From contig JAPZTO010000001.1 in NCBI GenBank assembly GCA_027532775.1, positions 620,001-684,000 on the forward strand: a DNA stretch of 64,000 nucleotides, written 5' to 3'. This document shows positions 1-10,044 of this stretch, piece after piece; within the stretch, counting starts at the first letter, position 1, and the number at the start of each line of letters is the position of its first letter. Origin of the DNA: Beijerinckiaceae bacterium. GTDB taxonomy: Bacteria > Pseudomonadota > Alphaproteobacteria > Rhizobiales > Beijerinckiaceae. The notes below the pieces were generated by a model that saw only the letters and a list, made by a program, of their open reading frames with translations, did not search any database and was not told the DNA's origin. The translations under genes were made by a program, and so were the position numbers.

Positions 1-22
1 CGTCTGGGCGAGCCAGTAACGA

Positions 23-1750
23 TCAGGCGCCGCGCGCGTCCAGAAAGCGTTGATGCTCGGCGATCAGATCGCCGAGCAGCGCCTTCTCGATCAGCGTGAC
101 CGTGTTCGACAGGCCGTAGATCGCCGCGAACGAACCGAAGCGAGGCCCGCGCTCCTCGCCCAGAAGGATCTGGTAGATCGCACTGAACCAGGCATTGGAG
201 ACACCCGGGCGTTCGGGCGTGGCACCCTTGGCCTTGAGATCCTGGTAGCGTGGCTCGGCCCGCGCGACGTCATAAGCGGCTTCCTGGATTGCCTCCGGGC
301 CGGCATCGGCCGGCAGGGCGCGTAGCTTGCCCAGCAAGGCCTGCAGGGCAGCCGCCTCGATGTCATCCGCAGCCTTGTAGACTTTCTTGGGCTTCACGAA
401 ATCCCGGAAATAGCGGATCGCATAGCCGACGAGATTGTCGAGGCGCGGATGGGTTTCCGGCGAGGCGCCGGGCGCATAGCGCTGCAGGAAGCCCCACAGC
501 ACGGCCTTGTCCTCGGCATTGGCCACGGCAACGAGATTCAGGAGGAGCCCGAAGCTGACCTGCGTGCCCGGCTGGTCACCGCCATGGCCGATCCGCTCCG
601 GCGCCGGCGGGTTGCCGCCATGGATATGCCAGACCGGGTTACCGAGACGGTTCTTCTCGTCCTGCCGGCCGAATGCGTCGAGGAAGCTGAGATATTCGTC
701 CACAGCGCGCGGGATGACGTCGAAATAGAGCTTCTTGGCTTCGCGCGGTCGCTGGAACATGTAAAGCGCAAGGCTCTCGGGCGAGGCATAGGTGAGCCAT
801 TCGTCAATGGTCAGGCCGTTGCCCTTCGACTTGGAAATCTTCTGGCCCTTCTCGTCGAGGAAGAGTTCGTAATTGAAGCCTTCAGGCGGCTCGCCATCCA
901 GCGCGCGGACGATCTCGCCGGAGAGCTTGACGCTGTCGATCAGATCCTTGCCGGCCATCTCGTAATCGACATCCAGCGCGACCCAGCGCATCGCCCAGTC
1001 CGGCTTCCATTGCAGCTTGGCATGCCCGCCGGTCACTGGCGTCTCGAAGGCCTTGCCGGTTGCGGGGTCGCGCCAGACGATCGTGCCGGCATCCAGCTTC
1101 CGCTCCTCGATCGGCACCTGCATGACATGCCCCGTATCCGGATGGATGGGCAGGAAGGGCGAATAGGTGGCGGCCCGCTCCTCGCGCAGTGACGGCAGCA
1201 TGATCGCCATGATCGCCTCGTAGCGCTCCAGCATGAGCAGGAGGGTCTTGTCGAAGGCGCCGGAGCGATACCATTCGGTCGAGGAACGGAATTCGTATTC
1301 GAAGCCGAACTGGTCGAGGAAGGCGCAGAGCCGCGCATTGTTGTGATGGCCGAAGCTCTCATGGGTCCCGAAGGGATCCGGCACCTTCGTCAGCGGAAGA
1401 TTCAGCGCCTTCGCCAGCATCTCCTTGTTCGGCACGTTATCCGGAACCTTGCGCAGGCCGTCCATATCGTCGGAAAAGGCGATCAGCCGGGTCGGGATCT
1501 CGCCGCCGGTCAGCGTCTCGAAGGCGCGGCGGACCATGGTCGTCCGCGCCACCTCGCCGAAGGTGCCGATATGGGGCAGGCCGGACGGGCCATATCCGGT
1601 CTCGAACAGGACAGCCTGCTTGCCCGATTTCGCAAAACCGCCACGACGCTCGAGCCGGGCGACCAGCTTGCGTGCTTCCTCGAAGGGCCAGGCGGCCGAA
1701 TTCTGCGCGGCATCGCGATAGGCGAGGAGGTGGGACATCGGGGTTTCCAT
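23..1750 (-). CDS. lysK: Class I lysyl-tRNA synthetase
   Basis: 575 aa. It charges tRNA-Lys with lysine in the cytoplasm using the class I (archaeal/alphaproteobacterial) fold instead of the common class II LysRS. The HIGH-type ATP-binding signature is visible near residue 60 as [12 protein letters not shown] and the KMSKS loop near residue 305 as KISKSKGNG. Length fits the class I family. Two in-frame ATGs, at 1750 and 1738, are possible starts and neither has a strong Shine-Dalgarno, so the first is an arbitrary choice. It lies 57 bp downstream of the solute-binding protein gene on the same strand. The identification is secure. Confidence 0.95.
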   Translation of the reverse strand: METPMSHLLAYRDAAQNSAAWPFEEARKLVARLERRGGFAKSGKQAVLFETGYGPSGLPHIGTFGEVARTTMVRRAFETLTGGEIPTRLIAFSDDMDGLRKVPDNVPNKEMLAKALNLPLTKVPDPFGTHESFGHHNNARLCAFLDQFGFEYEFRSSTEWYRSGAFDKTLLLMLERYEAIMAIMLPSLREERAATYSPFLPIHPDTGHVMQVPIEERKLDAGTIVWRDPATGKAFETPVTGGHAKLQWKPDWAMRWVALDVDYEMAGKDLIDSVKLSGEIVRALDGEPPEGFNYELFLDEKGQKISKSKGNGLTIDEWLTYASPESLALYMFQRPREAKKLYFDVIPRAVDEYLSFLDAFGRQDEKNRLGNPVWHIHGGNPPAPERIGHGGDQPGTQVSFGLLLNLVAVANAEDKAVLWGFLQRYAPGASPETHPRLDNLVGYAIRYFRDFVKPKKVYKAADDIEAAALQALLGKLRALPADAGPEAIQEAAYDVARAEPRYQDLKAKGATPERPGVSNAWFSAIYQILLGEERGPRFGSFAAIYGLSNTVTLIEKALLGDLIAEHQRFLDARGA

Positions 1751-1807
1751 CAGAATTCAGGGTCTTGACGAGCGGATCTGGTTAGTGGCCCGCGACCGGT
1801 GCGTCAA

Positions 1808-2653
1808 TCAATAGAAGGGCATCGGAAAGTGCTTCAGGAGCAGCTTGGCATAGCGTCCATCGCGGATCAGGCGCCAGAGCGCATAATCCACCGCACCACG
1901 CAGGGTGGTGTTGCCCTGCCGGAAAACGAGACCTGCGCCTTCGCCGAAGAAGCGGCTCTCCAGGACGGGCCCCCCATAGAACCGGCAGCAGGCCATCGAC
2001 CCCGAGCCGTTCAGCCAGAAGGACAGCGCGATCCCGTCGCCGAAAACAAGATCGACCTCGCCGCGCCGTACGGCTTCGAGCGCAGGTTCGAGCCGGTCAT
2101 GGCGCTGGAGCCGGATGCCGGGGAAGAAGGCATTGAGGAAGGCCTCGTGTGCGCTGCCGCCGATAACGGCAACCGATCGCCCTGCCAGTTGCCGGAAATC
2201 GCCGTCGGCCGGCAGCGCCCCGGACCGGACGACGAACCGCGCCGGGACCCGATGCGTGGGCAGCGACATCTCGAAGCGCTGGCGCAACTCGGGTGTGATG
2301 CGATGCGCGGCGATGACGGCATCCGCCTCGTTGGCTTCCAGAGCCGGCAGAAGGAGATCCCAGCGGCGAGTCTGGATCGTGCAGGGGACAGCGAGTTCGG
2401 CACAGATCGCCCGGGCCAGATCGACATGGAACCCGACCAGCGCCCCGTCACGGCCGAGATAGTTGAAGGGCGGGTAATCCTCCTCCGTCACGAAGCGGAT
2501 TGTGGCGCCGCGCGGCAGGTCGCGCCGCTCGACACGGCGGTCGGGGTCAATGACCAGCGGCACGATGACCGGCGGGGCAACAGCAGGGGCGTTTTGCGCC
2601 GCAACCGGATGGGCCCTGCCAAGCACAAGCATCGCGACGAGGAACACGGCCAT
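1808..2653 (-). CDS. Family 3 periplasmic solute-binding protein (amino-acid ABC type)
   Basis: 281 aa. It begins with a typical signal peptide (MAVFLVAMLVLGRAHPVAAQ) and continues as a bacterial extracellular solute-binding family 3 domain: TEEDYPPFNYLGRDGALVGFHVDLARAICAEL is split here as the usual 'PPF...G.l.GF.vDl..aia' pattern. I chose the ATG at 2653 because GGGGAGGGG sits 6 nt upstream; the frame extends upstream to 2716 without an equally good site. No permease or ATPase gene is adjacent, so it is an orphan binding protein or a sensor-type periplasmic protein. The ligand cannot be predicted. Two adjacent cysteines (MACCRF) near residue 215 are unusual for the family. Confidence 0.8.
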   Translation of the reverse strand: MAVFLVAMLVLGRAHPVAAQNAPAVAPPVIVPLVIDPDRRVERRDLPRGATIRFVTEEDYPPFNYLGRDGALVGFHVDLARAICAELAVPCTIQTRRWDLLLPALEANEADAVIAAHRITPELRQRFEMSLPTHRVPARFVVRSGALPADGDFRQLAGRSVAVIGGSAHEAFLNAFFPGIRLQRHDRLEPALEAVRRGEVDLVFGDGIALSFWLNGSGSMACCRFYGGPVLESRFFGEGAGLVFRQGNTTLRGAVDYALWRLIRDGRYAKLLLKHFPMPFY

Positions 2654-2829
2654 GGCGGCCCCTCCCCGACTTGCGTGCGGAGAATTCGATGCCGCGGATG
2701 CGCGTTCGGCATTCATTCAGGCTGGGCTCGCTTTAGGTCGGCGGCGCAAGGTGACCGAGCTTTCCTCGGGATGCAACGGCCTTTCTCCGATTTCGGAGGT
2801 TGCCATGCTGACACTTTTGCGACAGGAAG

Positions 2830-2847
2830 CTTGCGTCATCTCGCAAG
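2830..2847. promoter_or_regulatory. Inverted repeat upstream of ppdK
   Basis: A perfect 6-bp dyad, CTTGCG-N6-CGCAAG, ends 24 bp before the ppdK ATG. A further TTGCGACA lies about 15 bp upstream, giving a direct repeat of the left arm (TTGCGaCA / TTGCGtCA). It may be an operator or a hairpin in the ppdK leader. No regulator is assigned. Confidence 0.35.
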
Positions 2848-2871
2848 TGCGAAACATGCCGGGGAACGATC

Positions 2872-5550
2872 ATGACGAAGTGGGTCTACACGTTCGGGGA
2901 TGGACAGGCCGAAGGCAATTCGGGCCTCAAGAACCTCCTCGGCGGAAAGGGCGCCAATCTGGCGGAGATGTGCAATCTCGGCCTGCCGGTGCCGCCGGGC
3001 TTCACGATCTCCACCGAGGTCTGCACCGCCTTCTACGAGAATGACCGCCGCTACCCGCTTGATCTGGCCGCCCAGGTCGATGCCGCGCTCCGGCATGTCG
3101 GCACCCTGACCGGCCGGATCTTCGGCGATGCGAGCAACCCGCTCCTGGTCTCGGTCCGCTCGGGCGCCCGCGCCTCGATGCCGGGGATGATGGACACGGT
3201 GCTCAATCTCGGCCTCAACGATGTCACGGTCGAGGCCATGGCGAGCCTCGCGAACAATCCACGTTTCGCCTGGGACAGCTACCGCCGCTTCATCACGATG
3301 TATTCGAATGTCGTGCTCGATCTCGACCACCATAACTTCGAGGACATTCTCGAGGAGTTCAAGGATTCCAAGGGCTTCACCCTCGATACCGAACTCTCGG
3401 CCGAGGATTGGAAGCAGATTGTCGGTGCCTACAAGGATTGCGTGAACGAGAAGCTGGGCCGGCCCTTCCCGCAGGATCCGCACGAACAGCTCTGGGGCGC
3501 CATCGGCGCCGTGTTCGGCAGCTGGATGAATGCCCGCGCGATCAAGTATCGCGAGCTGCACAGCATTCCGGAGAGCTGGGGCACGGCGGTCAACGTGCAG
3601 GCGATGGTCTTCGGCAATATGGGCGAAACCTCGGCCACCGGCGTCGCCTTCACGCGGAACCCGTCGACGGGCACGAAGGAACTGTATGGCGAGTTCCTGC
3701 TCAATGCGCAGGGCGAGGATGTCGTTGCCGGCATCCGGACGCCACAGGACATCACGGAAGCGGCGCGGATTGCGGCAGGGTCGACCAAGCCTTCGCTCGA
3801 AGTGTCGCTGCCGGAAGCCTATGCCGAGCTGGTCCGGATCTATGGCCTGCTTGAAAAGCACTATCGCGACATGCAGGACCTCGAATTCACGGTCCAGCAG
3901 GGCAAACTCTGGATGCTCCAGACCCGCAATGGCAAGCGTACCGCCAAGGCGGCCCTGCGCATTGCCGTCGACCTTGCCAATGAGGGCCTGATCTCCCGCG
4001 AGGAGGCGATCCAGCGGATCGACCCCGCGGCGCTCGACCAGTTGCTCCATCCGACGATCGATCCGAACGCGACGCGCGCGGTTCTCTCGACGGGCCTGCC
4101 GGCCTCGCCGGGCGCCGCGACAGGCGCCATCGTCTTTACCTCGGAAGAGGCGGAGCAGGCGGTCAAGGAGAAGCGCAAGGTCATCCTCGTCCGCGTGGAG
4201 ACCAGCCCCGAGGACATCCATGGCATGCATGCGGCCGAGGGGATCCTGACGACCCGCGGCGGCATGACCAGCCACGCCGCCGTCGTGGCGCGCGGTATGG
4301 GCAAGCCCTGCGTTTCAGGCGCCGGCGCGATCCGGATCGACATGGTCTCCGGCACCATGACCGCCGGCGGGCGCGTGCTCAAGCGTGGCGACTTCATCAC
4401 CATCGACGGTTCGAGCGGGCAGGTCCTGCTCGGCGAGATCGCGATGCTGCAGCCGGAACTGTCCGGCGAGTTCGGCACGCTGATGGGCTGGGCCGACGCG
4501 TTCCGCCGCCTCCGGATCCGCACCAATGCGGAGACGCCGCTTGATGCGCGCACGGCGGTCAAGTTCGGCGCGGAAGGCATCGGCCTCTGCCGCACTGAAC
4601 ATATGTTCTTCGATGGCGATCGCATCATCGCCATGCGCGAGATGATCCTTGCCGATGACGAGAAGGGCCGCCGCGCCGCGCTGGACAAGCTCCTGCCGAT
4701 GCAGCGTTCGGATTTTGTCGAACTGTTCGAGATCATGCGCGGATTGCCGGTCACGATCCGCCTGCTCGACCCACCGCTCCACGAATTCCTGCCGCACGAG
4801 GCCCGGGAGATCCAGGAAGTGGCGGAAGCCATGGGCACGAATGCCGAAAAGCTCCGGCTCCGTGCGCTGGAACTCAAGGAATCGAACCCGATGCTCGGCT
4901 TCCGGGGCTGCCGACTCGCGGTTGCCTATCCGGAAATCGCCGAAATGCAGGCCCGCGCCATCTTCGAGGCGGCGATCGAGGCCGGGCGCAAGTCCGGCGC
5001 GCCGGTCACGCCGGAAATCATGGTGCCGCTCGTCATGACCAAGGCCGAGCTGGACCTCGTCAAGGCCCGCATCGACGCAATGGCGAAGCTGGTTGGCGAG
5101 GAGCAGGGCATGGTTCTCGAATATTCCGTCGGGACCATGATCGAGTTGCCGCGTGCGGCACTCAAGGCCGGAGACATCGCGAAGTCGGCCGAGTTTTTCT
5201 CCTTCGGCACCAACGACCTGACCCAGACGACGCTCGGCATCAGCCGTGACGATGCCGGCTCGTTCCTCGGATCGTACAAGGCGCGCAACATCCTTGCCGA
5301 TGACCCGTTCGTGACCCTCGATCAGGAGGGCGTCGGCGAGCTGGTCCAGCTTGCGGTCGAGCGCGGCCGACGCACCCGGGCTGATATCAAGCTCGGACTC
5401 TGCGGCGAGCATGGCGGCGATCCGGCATCGATCGCCTTCTGCGAGAGCGTCGGGCTCGACTATGTGTCGTGCTCGCCGTTCCGTGTGCCGATCGCCCGGC
5501 TTGCCGCCGCTCAGGCCGCGCTCGGCAAGGTGACGAAGGCAGAGGGTTGA
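2872..5550 (+). CDS. ppdK: Pyruvate, phosphate dikinase
   Basis: 892 aa, the full length of bacterial PPDK. It reversibly converts pyruvate, ATP and phosphate into PEP, AMP and PPi, linking gluconeogenesis and the TCA cycle. Visible are the N-terminal nucleotide-binding domain (GGKGANLAEM, residues 24-33; SVRSGARASMPGMMDT near 100), the phosphohistidine swivelling domain (TRGGMTSHAAVVARGMGKPCVSG, catalytic His468) and the C-terminal PEP-binding barrel with GLCGEHGGDP near 840. The gene is divergent from the solute-binding protein; a dyad (2830-2847) precedes the start. Identification is secure. Confidence 0.97.
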   Translation: MTKWVYTFGDGQAEGNSGLKNLLGGKGANLAEMCNLGLPVPPGFTISTEVCTAFYENDRRYPLDLAAQVDAALRHVGTLTGRIFGDASNPLLVSVRSGARASMPGMMDTVLNLGLNDVTVEAMASLANNPRFAWDSYRRFITMYSNVVLDLDHHNFEDILEEFKDSKGFTLDTELSAEDWKQIVGAYKDCVNEKLGRPFPQDPHEQLWGAIGAVFGSWMNARAIKYRELHSIPESWGTAVNVQAMVFGNMGETSATGVAFTRNPSTGTKELYGEFLLNAQGEDVVAGIRTPQDITEAARIAAGSTKPSLEVSLPEAYAELVRIYGLLEKHYRDMQDLEFTVQQGKLWMLQTRNGKRTAKAALRIAVDLANEGLISREEAIQRIDPAALDQLLHPTIDPNATRAVLSTGLPASPGAATGAIVFTSEEAEQAVKEKRKVILVRVETSPEDIHGMHAAEGILTTRGGMTSHAAVVARGMGKPCVSGAGAIRIDMVSGTMTAGGRVLKRGDFITIDGSSGQVLLGEIAMLQPELSGEFGTLMGWADAFRRLRIRTNAETPLDARTAVKFGAEGIGLCRTEHMFFDGDRIIAMREMILADDEKGRRAALDKLLPMQRSDFVELFEIMRGLPVTIRLLDPPLHEFLPHEAREIQEVAEAMGTNAEKLRLRALELKESNPMLGFRGCRLAVAYPEIAEMQARAIFEAAIEAGRKSGAPVTPEIMVPLVMTKAELDLVKARIDAMAKLVGEEQGMVLEYSVGTMIELPRAALKAGDIAKSAEFFSFGTNDLTQTTLGISRDDAGSFLGSYKARNILADDPFVTLDQEGVGELVQLAVERGRRTRADIKLGLCGEHGGDPASIAFCESVGLDYVSCSPFRVPIARLAAAQAALGKVTKAEG

Positions 5551-5557
5551 AGCCGTT

Positions 5558-5578
5558 CGGAAAGGATTAACCTTTCCG
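5558..5578. terminator. Stem-loop after ppdK
   Basis: Perfect 8-bp stem CGGAAAGG / CCTTTCCG with a 5-nt ATTAA loop, 7 bp after the ppdK stop codon. No U-tract follows (CTTAAGCCC), so it is at best a weak or factor-assisted terminator or an mRNA 3' end stabiliser. Confidence 0.4.
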
Positions 5579-5682
5579 CTTAAGCCCTCCTGAACCCCGA
5601 GTGATGATCATGGCCCCCGGGACAGGATTTTCGCTTGCCTGGCATCCCTGAGCCACAGGGATCCGGCGGGAATGGGGTAGCC

Positions 5683-6870
5683 GTGGCGCATCACGACGCA
5701 GCAAGGCCGCATCGCAAGGCACGGAGACGGGCAATCCCCACGGCCGGGCGGCTTGCCGTTGCACGGAGCGCGGCCCTGCTCGCGCCCTGGAGCCTCGCCG
5801 GCGCGCTGCTTGTCTCGTTCACGGCCTCGGCCGGCCAGGGAACGCTCCATCTCGACAAGATCTTCAAGCGCTCGACGATGATCGAACCACACCGCGTGAC
5901 CTTGCTGCCGCCGCGGCTTTCGGTCCTGACGCTGCACCGCGAGCGAATGGAGCCAGCAGCGGAGCCGGATGCGCCGCTGCCCTCTTCACTCGCCGCACAT
6001 ATCCGCAAGGTCGACCTTTCGCGCGAATTCGAGCGCCAGCCCGAAATCGGCGTGCCCCTGCTGTTCCTGGTCGACCCGGCGCTTCTGCCGAAGGCGAAGC
6101 TGGAAGAAGCGGTCTCGATGGAACGGGCCAGCCAGGCGCTGATGGCGCGGCTGGGGCGGTTCGACATCCGCAGCAGCACGCCTGGCACTGGCAGTTCCGG
6201 TAGTTCCGTGACAGCACCGCAGGGCGGGTTATCGCCGCAGAAGCTCTCGCTCAGCCGCCCGGATGGCTCGACGCCGCCGGTCAACCGCGCCGTCGCGCTG
6301 GCCTCGGTGACCCCAGCGCCGGTCGAACCCGAGATTATCGCCGCCGCCGCGATGCGCATTCCCGCCTTCGCCCATGTCCATTCCGACCCGAGCGGCCGTG
6401 CAGCCGTCACGGCGCGACTCACGGTCGGGCCGAACTATCTCGGGCTGATCGATCCGGAAAGCCGCAAGCGGGAGCATCGCTGCCTTGCCGAGGCGATCTA
6501 TTTCGAAAGCCGTTCGGAGCCGGAGGATGGGCAGGCTGCTGTCGCGCAGGTCGTACTCAACCGCGTGAAGAGCGGGCTCTATCCCAGCTCGGTCTGCGGT
6601 GTCGTCTACCAGAACCGCCATCGCTACAAGGCCTGCCAGTTTACCTTTGCCTGCGAGGGCAAGTCGCTGGCGATCCAGGAGCCGGAGGCGTGGGAAAGGG
6701 CGCAGACCATTGCGCGAGCGGTGATGGAAGGCACGCAGTATAACGAGAATGTCGGCCATTCGACCCATTACCATGCCACCTATGTCGCTCCGTACTGGTC
6801 CCGTCGGCTGAAGCGGACCGACCGTATCGGGCGGCATATCTTCTATCGTCTTCGGCCGGGCCAGACCTGA
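5683..6870 (+). CDS. SleB-family cell wall hydrolase
   Basis: 395 aa. The C-terminal third (from about residue 265) is a Hydrolase_2/SleB domain: [29 protein letters not shown] with the catalytic glutamate in 'AEAIYFESR', then [15 protein letters not shown] and [10 protein letters not shown]. The family cleaves peptidoglycan glycan strands. The N-terminus is basic followed by a hydrophobic segment ([22 protein letters not shown]), a signal anchor or signal peptide, then about 200 low-complexity Pro/Ser/Ala-rich residues that probably span the periplasm. I chose the GTG at 5683 (GGGG upstream, clean signal sequence); a TTG at 5635 is an alternative. Adjacent to ppdK but probably functionally unrelated. 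Confidence 0.85.
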   Translation: MAHHDAARPHRKARRRAIPTAGRLAVARSAALLAPWSLAGALLVSFTASAGQGTLHLDKIFKRSTMIEPHRVTLLPPRLSVLTLHRERMEPAAEPDAPLPSSLAAHIRKVDLSREFERQPEIGVPLLFLVDPALLPKAKLEEAVSMERASQALMARLGRFDIRSSTPGTGSSGSSVTAPQGGLSPQKLSLSRPDGSTPPVNRAVALASVTPAPVEPEIIAAAAMRIPAFAHVHSDPSGRAAVTARLTVGPNYLGLIDPESRKREHRCLAEAIYFESRSEPEDGQAAVAQVVLNRVKSGLYPSSVCGVVYQNRHRYKACQFTFACEGKSLAIQEPEAWERAQTIARAVMEGTQYNENVGHSTHYHATYVAPYWSRRLKRTDRIGRHIFYRLRPGQT

Positions 6871-6910
6871 TCTGAGCTTGTTGCTTCGTAAATATTCATC
6901 GTAAACGGGG

Positions 6911-6933
6911 CGAGAATTTACCGTTAATTCTCG
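6911..6933. promoter_or_regulatory. Inverted repeat upstream of the repeat protein
   Basis: Perfect 8-bp dyad CGAGAATT-N7-AATTCTCG in an AT-richer stretch about 80 bp before the start at 7013. A GANTC site (GATTC, about 6943-6947) follows. The arrangement resembles an operator. The cognate factor is unknown. Confidence 0.4.
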
Positions 6934-7012
6934 AATATCATCGATTCACAGGCCAGGTGATTGAGCCCGAGCCCCGTCTGCTTCATGATTGAAGGAGAAT
7001 ATAGGGGGTCCT

Positions 7013-7579
7013 ATGCGTCATCTTCTTGCCTCTTCGATGTTTGCCGTGCTGCTCATGGCCAATCCGGCTGCGGCCGGCGGCGATTGCGGCGCCGCCTGCT
7101 ACAAGCGCGTCCATCACCCGCCGGTCTATGGCACCGTGGCGGAAACCGTCGAGGTCCGGCCGGCCCGGACGGTCGCCCGGCATATCCCGCCTGTCTATGG
7201 CTCGACCCACGAAACCGTGGTGATCCGCCCGGCGCAGCATGTGCAGCGCGTCATTCCTGCCCAGTATCACACCGTTGCCGAGACCGTGATGGTCGCACCG
7301 GCGCGCAAGGTCTGGCAGGTCACGCGCGATGGCTGGGGCCGGGAGATCGGCTGCTGGGTGACCGTCCCGGCGCAATATGCCACCCAGCACCGGCAGGTCA
7401 TGGTCAGCCCGGAACGGGTCGTCTATGACACCATCCCGGCTGTCCACGGCACGCGGGAGCGCACCGTGCTCGTCCGGCCGGGCTATGTCTCGCACGAGAC
7501 GATCCCCGGCGAATACGCGACGCGCCACCGCCATGTGCAGGTCTCGCCGGGCTATTCGGGCTGGCAGCGCCTGCACTGA
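7013..7579 (+). CDS. Secreted protein of six ~23-residue repeats, function unknown
   Basis: 188 aa. A signal peptide (MRHLLASSMFAVLLMANPAAAGG) is followed by a short segment with two cysteines (DCGAACYKR) and six degenerate tandem units of about 23 residues. The core is 'iPpvYgT..ETV.VrPa', for example PPVYGTVAETVEVRPA, PPVYGSTHETVVIRPA and PAQYHTVAETVMVAPA. Units 4-6 keep the (I/V)P..Y.T and V.V.P positions. The alternating pattern suggests a beta-rich fold, perhaps surface or periplasmic. The ATG at 7013 has AGGGGG 4 nt upstream; a TTG at 6989 is an unlikely alternative. I do not recognise a named family and assign no function. Confidence 0.75.
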   Translation: MRHLLASSMFAVLLMANPAAAGGDCGAACYKRVHHPPVYGTVAETVEVRPARTVARHIPPVYGSTHETVVIRPAQHVQRVIPAQYHTVAETVMVAPARKVWQVTRDGWGREIGCWVTVPAQYATQHRQVMVSPERVVYDTIPAVHGTRERTVLVRPGYVSHETIPGEYATRHRHVQVSPGYSGWQRLH

Positions 7580-7595
7580 GTGACCGACCGGGCGG

Positions 7596-8468
7596 TCAGC
7601 TCATCGCGATGTCGAGCCCGAGGTCGAGAACCGGGGCGGAATGCGTGAGCGCCCCGACCGAGACCAGGTCGACCCCGGTGGCCGCAATCCCGGCCACTGT
7701 GTCGAGCGAAACCCCGCCCGAGGCCTCGGCCAGCATGGCGGGCCGCCGGGCCCGGATCCGGCCGACCGCCTCGCGCAACCGCTCCGGCGCCATATTGTCG
7801 AGCAGAACGACATCCGCGCCCTCGGCGAGCACCTCATCAAGCTGTTCCAGCGTATCGACCTCGATCTCGATCTTCACGAGGTGGCCGCCACCGCGCTTTG
7901 CAGCCTGCAGGGCCGGGATGATGCCCCCGGCCACGGCGACGTGGTTGTCCTTGATCAGAATGGCATCAAACAGACCGAAACGATGGTTGCGGCCGCCGCC
8001 GCAGGCCACCGCATGCTTTTCGAAAGCGCGCAAACCCGGCGTGGTCTTGCGGGTGCAGACGATCGAGGCCTGCGTCCCGGCGATCCGGCGGACATAATCC
8101 GCCGTCAGCGTCGCCACGCCGGAGAGGCGACCGACAAAGTTCAGGGCCGTACGCTCCGCAGCGAGAATGGCGCGCGCATCCCCTGTTACCGAAAGGACCG
8201 GCTGCCCCGGCACGAGGATGGCGCCATCATCCACGGCGAAGGTTACAGCCAGTTGCTCATCCAGTTGCCGGAACGCCTCGGCAGCCAGCGCGAGCCCTGC
8301 CACGACACCCGGCTTTCGGGCCACCATGGCCAGACGGGCTTGCTGGCCCTGCGGAATGCAGACCCGCGACGTGATATCGCCGGCGAGACCGAGATCTTCG
8401 GCCAGGGCCAGCCGGACAGCATCCTGCACGAGATTGGCCGGGAGAAGCGCAGCTCGAGGTCCGATCAT
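7596..8468 (-). CDS. nadC: Nicotinate-nucleotide pyrophosphorylase (carboxylating)
   Basis: 290 aa. It converts quinolinate and PRPP to nicotinate mononucleotide, CO2 and PPi, the last dedicated step of de novo NAD synthesis here. The quinolinate phosphoribosyltransferase signature [15 protein letters not shown] is visible near residue 140, followed by [15 protein letters not shown] and the C-terminal barrel residues LLDNM and [11 protein letters not shown]. Its ATG overlaps the nadB stop as ATGA, so the two are translationally coupled. It is the third gene of nadA-nadB-nadC. Confidence 0.96.
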   Translation of the reverse strand: MIGPRAALLPANLVQDAVRLALAEDLGLAGDITSRVCIPQGQQARLAMVARKPGVVAGLALAAEAFRQLDEQLAVTFAVDDGAILVPGQPVLSVTGDARAILAAERTALNFVGRLSGVATLTADYVRRIAGTQASIVCTRKTTPGLRAFEKHAVACGGGRNHRFGLFDAILIKDNHVAVAGGIIPALQAAKRGGGHLVKIEIEVDTLEQLDEVLAEGADVVLLDNMAPERLREAVGRIRARRPAMLAEASGGVSLDTVAGIAATGVDLVSVGALTHSAPVLDLGLDIAMS

Positions 8469-10021
8469 GCCAGCGCTCCTCTGGCCGCGAGATAGCGTTC
8501 CACGAGATGGCCCGGAAACGGCGCCTCGCTTGGTTTCGCGGCCGGATCCGCCGCCGGATAGTCCGTGCGGAAATGCGCCCCGCGGGATTCCCGGCGTTCC
8601 AGCGCCGACGAGGCAATGAGCATAGCGGCTGTGGTCATCCGGAACACGGTGCGGGAGCGGGTGGAGAGGCGCAAAGCCATCAATTCATCGAGTGCCGCCT
8701 GCATGTCCGGCCCGTTCCGCACGACGCCGAACCGTTCGGCCATCAGCCTCCGGACCGTTGCGATCTCGTCCATCGGTTCAGGCTGTGGATTCGCGATCGA
8801 CCGGTCGAGGATCCGCACGGGCGAGCCGGTCTCGCCGAGATCGGCGCGGATATGTTCCGCCGCCCGGGCCGCAAAGACCACCGCTTCCAGCAGCGAATTC
8901 GAGGCCAGCCGGTTAGCCCCATGGACGCCAGTGCAGGCAACCTCGCCGACGGCATAAAGGCCCTTGAGCGAAGTGAGGCCATTCTCGTCGGTGGCGACAC
9001 CGCCCATATGGTAATGCTCGGCCGGGGCGACGGGAATCGGCTCCTTCACCGGATCGATACCGACCGCACGGCAGCGGGCATAGACCGTCGGAAAGGCCTC
9101 GGGAAAACGATCGCCGATCGCGGCGCGCGCATCGAGCATCGGCTTCCGCCCGGCCACCCATTCCTCGAAGACGGCGCGGGCCACGATGTCACGCGGGGCC
9201 AGTTCGCCATCCGGATGATGGGCCAGGGCAAAACGTTCGCCCGCCTTGTTGATCAGGATCGCGCCTTCGCCGCGAAGGGCTTCCGTGGCGAGCGGCGCGG
9301 GATCCATCCCGATATCAAGCGCGGTGGGGTGGAACTGGACGAATTCGGCATTGGCGATCCGCGCACCGGCCAGCGACGCCATGGCTAGGCCGAGACCGCG
9401 CGCCTCTGGGGGGTTGGTCGAACGGGCGAAGAGATGGCCGATCCCGCCCGTAGCCAGGACGATCCGGTCGGCTCGCATGAAGCCACCGGCGCGATCGAAA
9501 TTCTCGTGGATGAACTCCACGCTGCATCCGATGACCGTGTCCTCCGGCCATTTCTCGAGTTCGAGCGCCTCGACTCCTTCGAGGACGCGGATGGAGGGTG
9601 TCCGCCGCACGGCGGCAACCAGCGCCTCCATGATCGCTGCCCCGGCCATGTCGCCGCGGACACGCACGATGCGGTTGGCTGAATGGGCCGCCTCTCGCGA
9701 CTGGACGAGGCGCCCCTCGAGATCCCGGTCAAAGGGAACACCGAAGCCCAGCAGATCGTGGATCCGGTCATTCGCCTCGCTGGCCATCAGACGGACCATG
9801 CGCTCGTCGCAGAGGCCGGCGCCGGCGGCGAGCGTATCGGCAACGTGCTTGTCGACCGAATCCCCCTCGCCGATCGCTGCGGCGATGCCGCCCTGCGCCC
9901 AGGCGGAGGAGGCCCCCTGTCCGAGCGGCAGCGGGCTGATGATGGTGCAGGGGAGCGGGCTCAGCTTCAGTGCCGTGAAGAGCCCGGCGAGCCCGCCGCC
10001 GATGACAAGGACCGAAGCCAT
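8465..10021 (-). CDS. nadB: L-aspartate oxidase
   Basis: 518 aa FAD enzyme oxidising L-aspartate to iminoaspartate for quinolinate synthesis. The N-terminal Rossmann motif [15 protein letters not shown] fixes the start at 10021. The open frame extends a further 111 codons upstream, but that part is a shadow of nadA. Other family signatures are [21 protein letters not shown] and TEALRGEGA, typical of the succinate dehydrogenase/fumarate reductase flavoprotein superfamily, plus a C-terminal helical domain. It starts 23 bp after nadA and overlaps nadC by 4 bp. Confidence 0.96.
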   Translation of the reverse strand: MASVLVIGGGLAGLFTALKLSPLPCTIISPLPLGQGASSAWAQGGIAAAIGEGDSVDKHVADTLAAGAGLCDERMVRLMASEANDRIHDLLGFGVPFDRDLEGRLVQSREAAHSANRIVRVRGDMAGAAIMEALVAAVRRTPSIRVLEGVEALELEKWPEDTVIGCSVEFIHENFDRAGGFMRADRIVLATGGIGHLFARSTNPPEARGLGLAMASLAGARIANAEFVQFHPTALDIGMDPAPLATEALRGEGAILINKAGERFALAHHPDGELAPRDIVARAVFEEWVAGRKPMLDARAAIGDRFPEAFPTVYARCRAVGIDPVKEPIPVAPAEHYHMGGVATDENGLTSLKGLYAVGEVACTGVHGANRLASNSLLEAVVFAARAAEHIRADLGETGSPVRILDRSIANPQPEPMDEIATVRRLMAERFGVVRNGPDMQAALDELMALRLSTRSRTVFRMTTAAMLIASSALERRESRGAHFRTDYPAADPAAKPSEAPFPGHLVERYLAARGALA

Positions 10022-10044
10022 GGAGAATTCCCGGTTCCTGCGGT

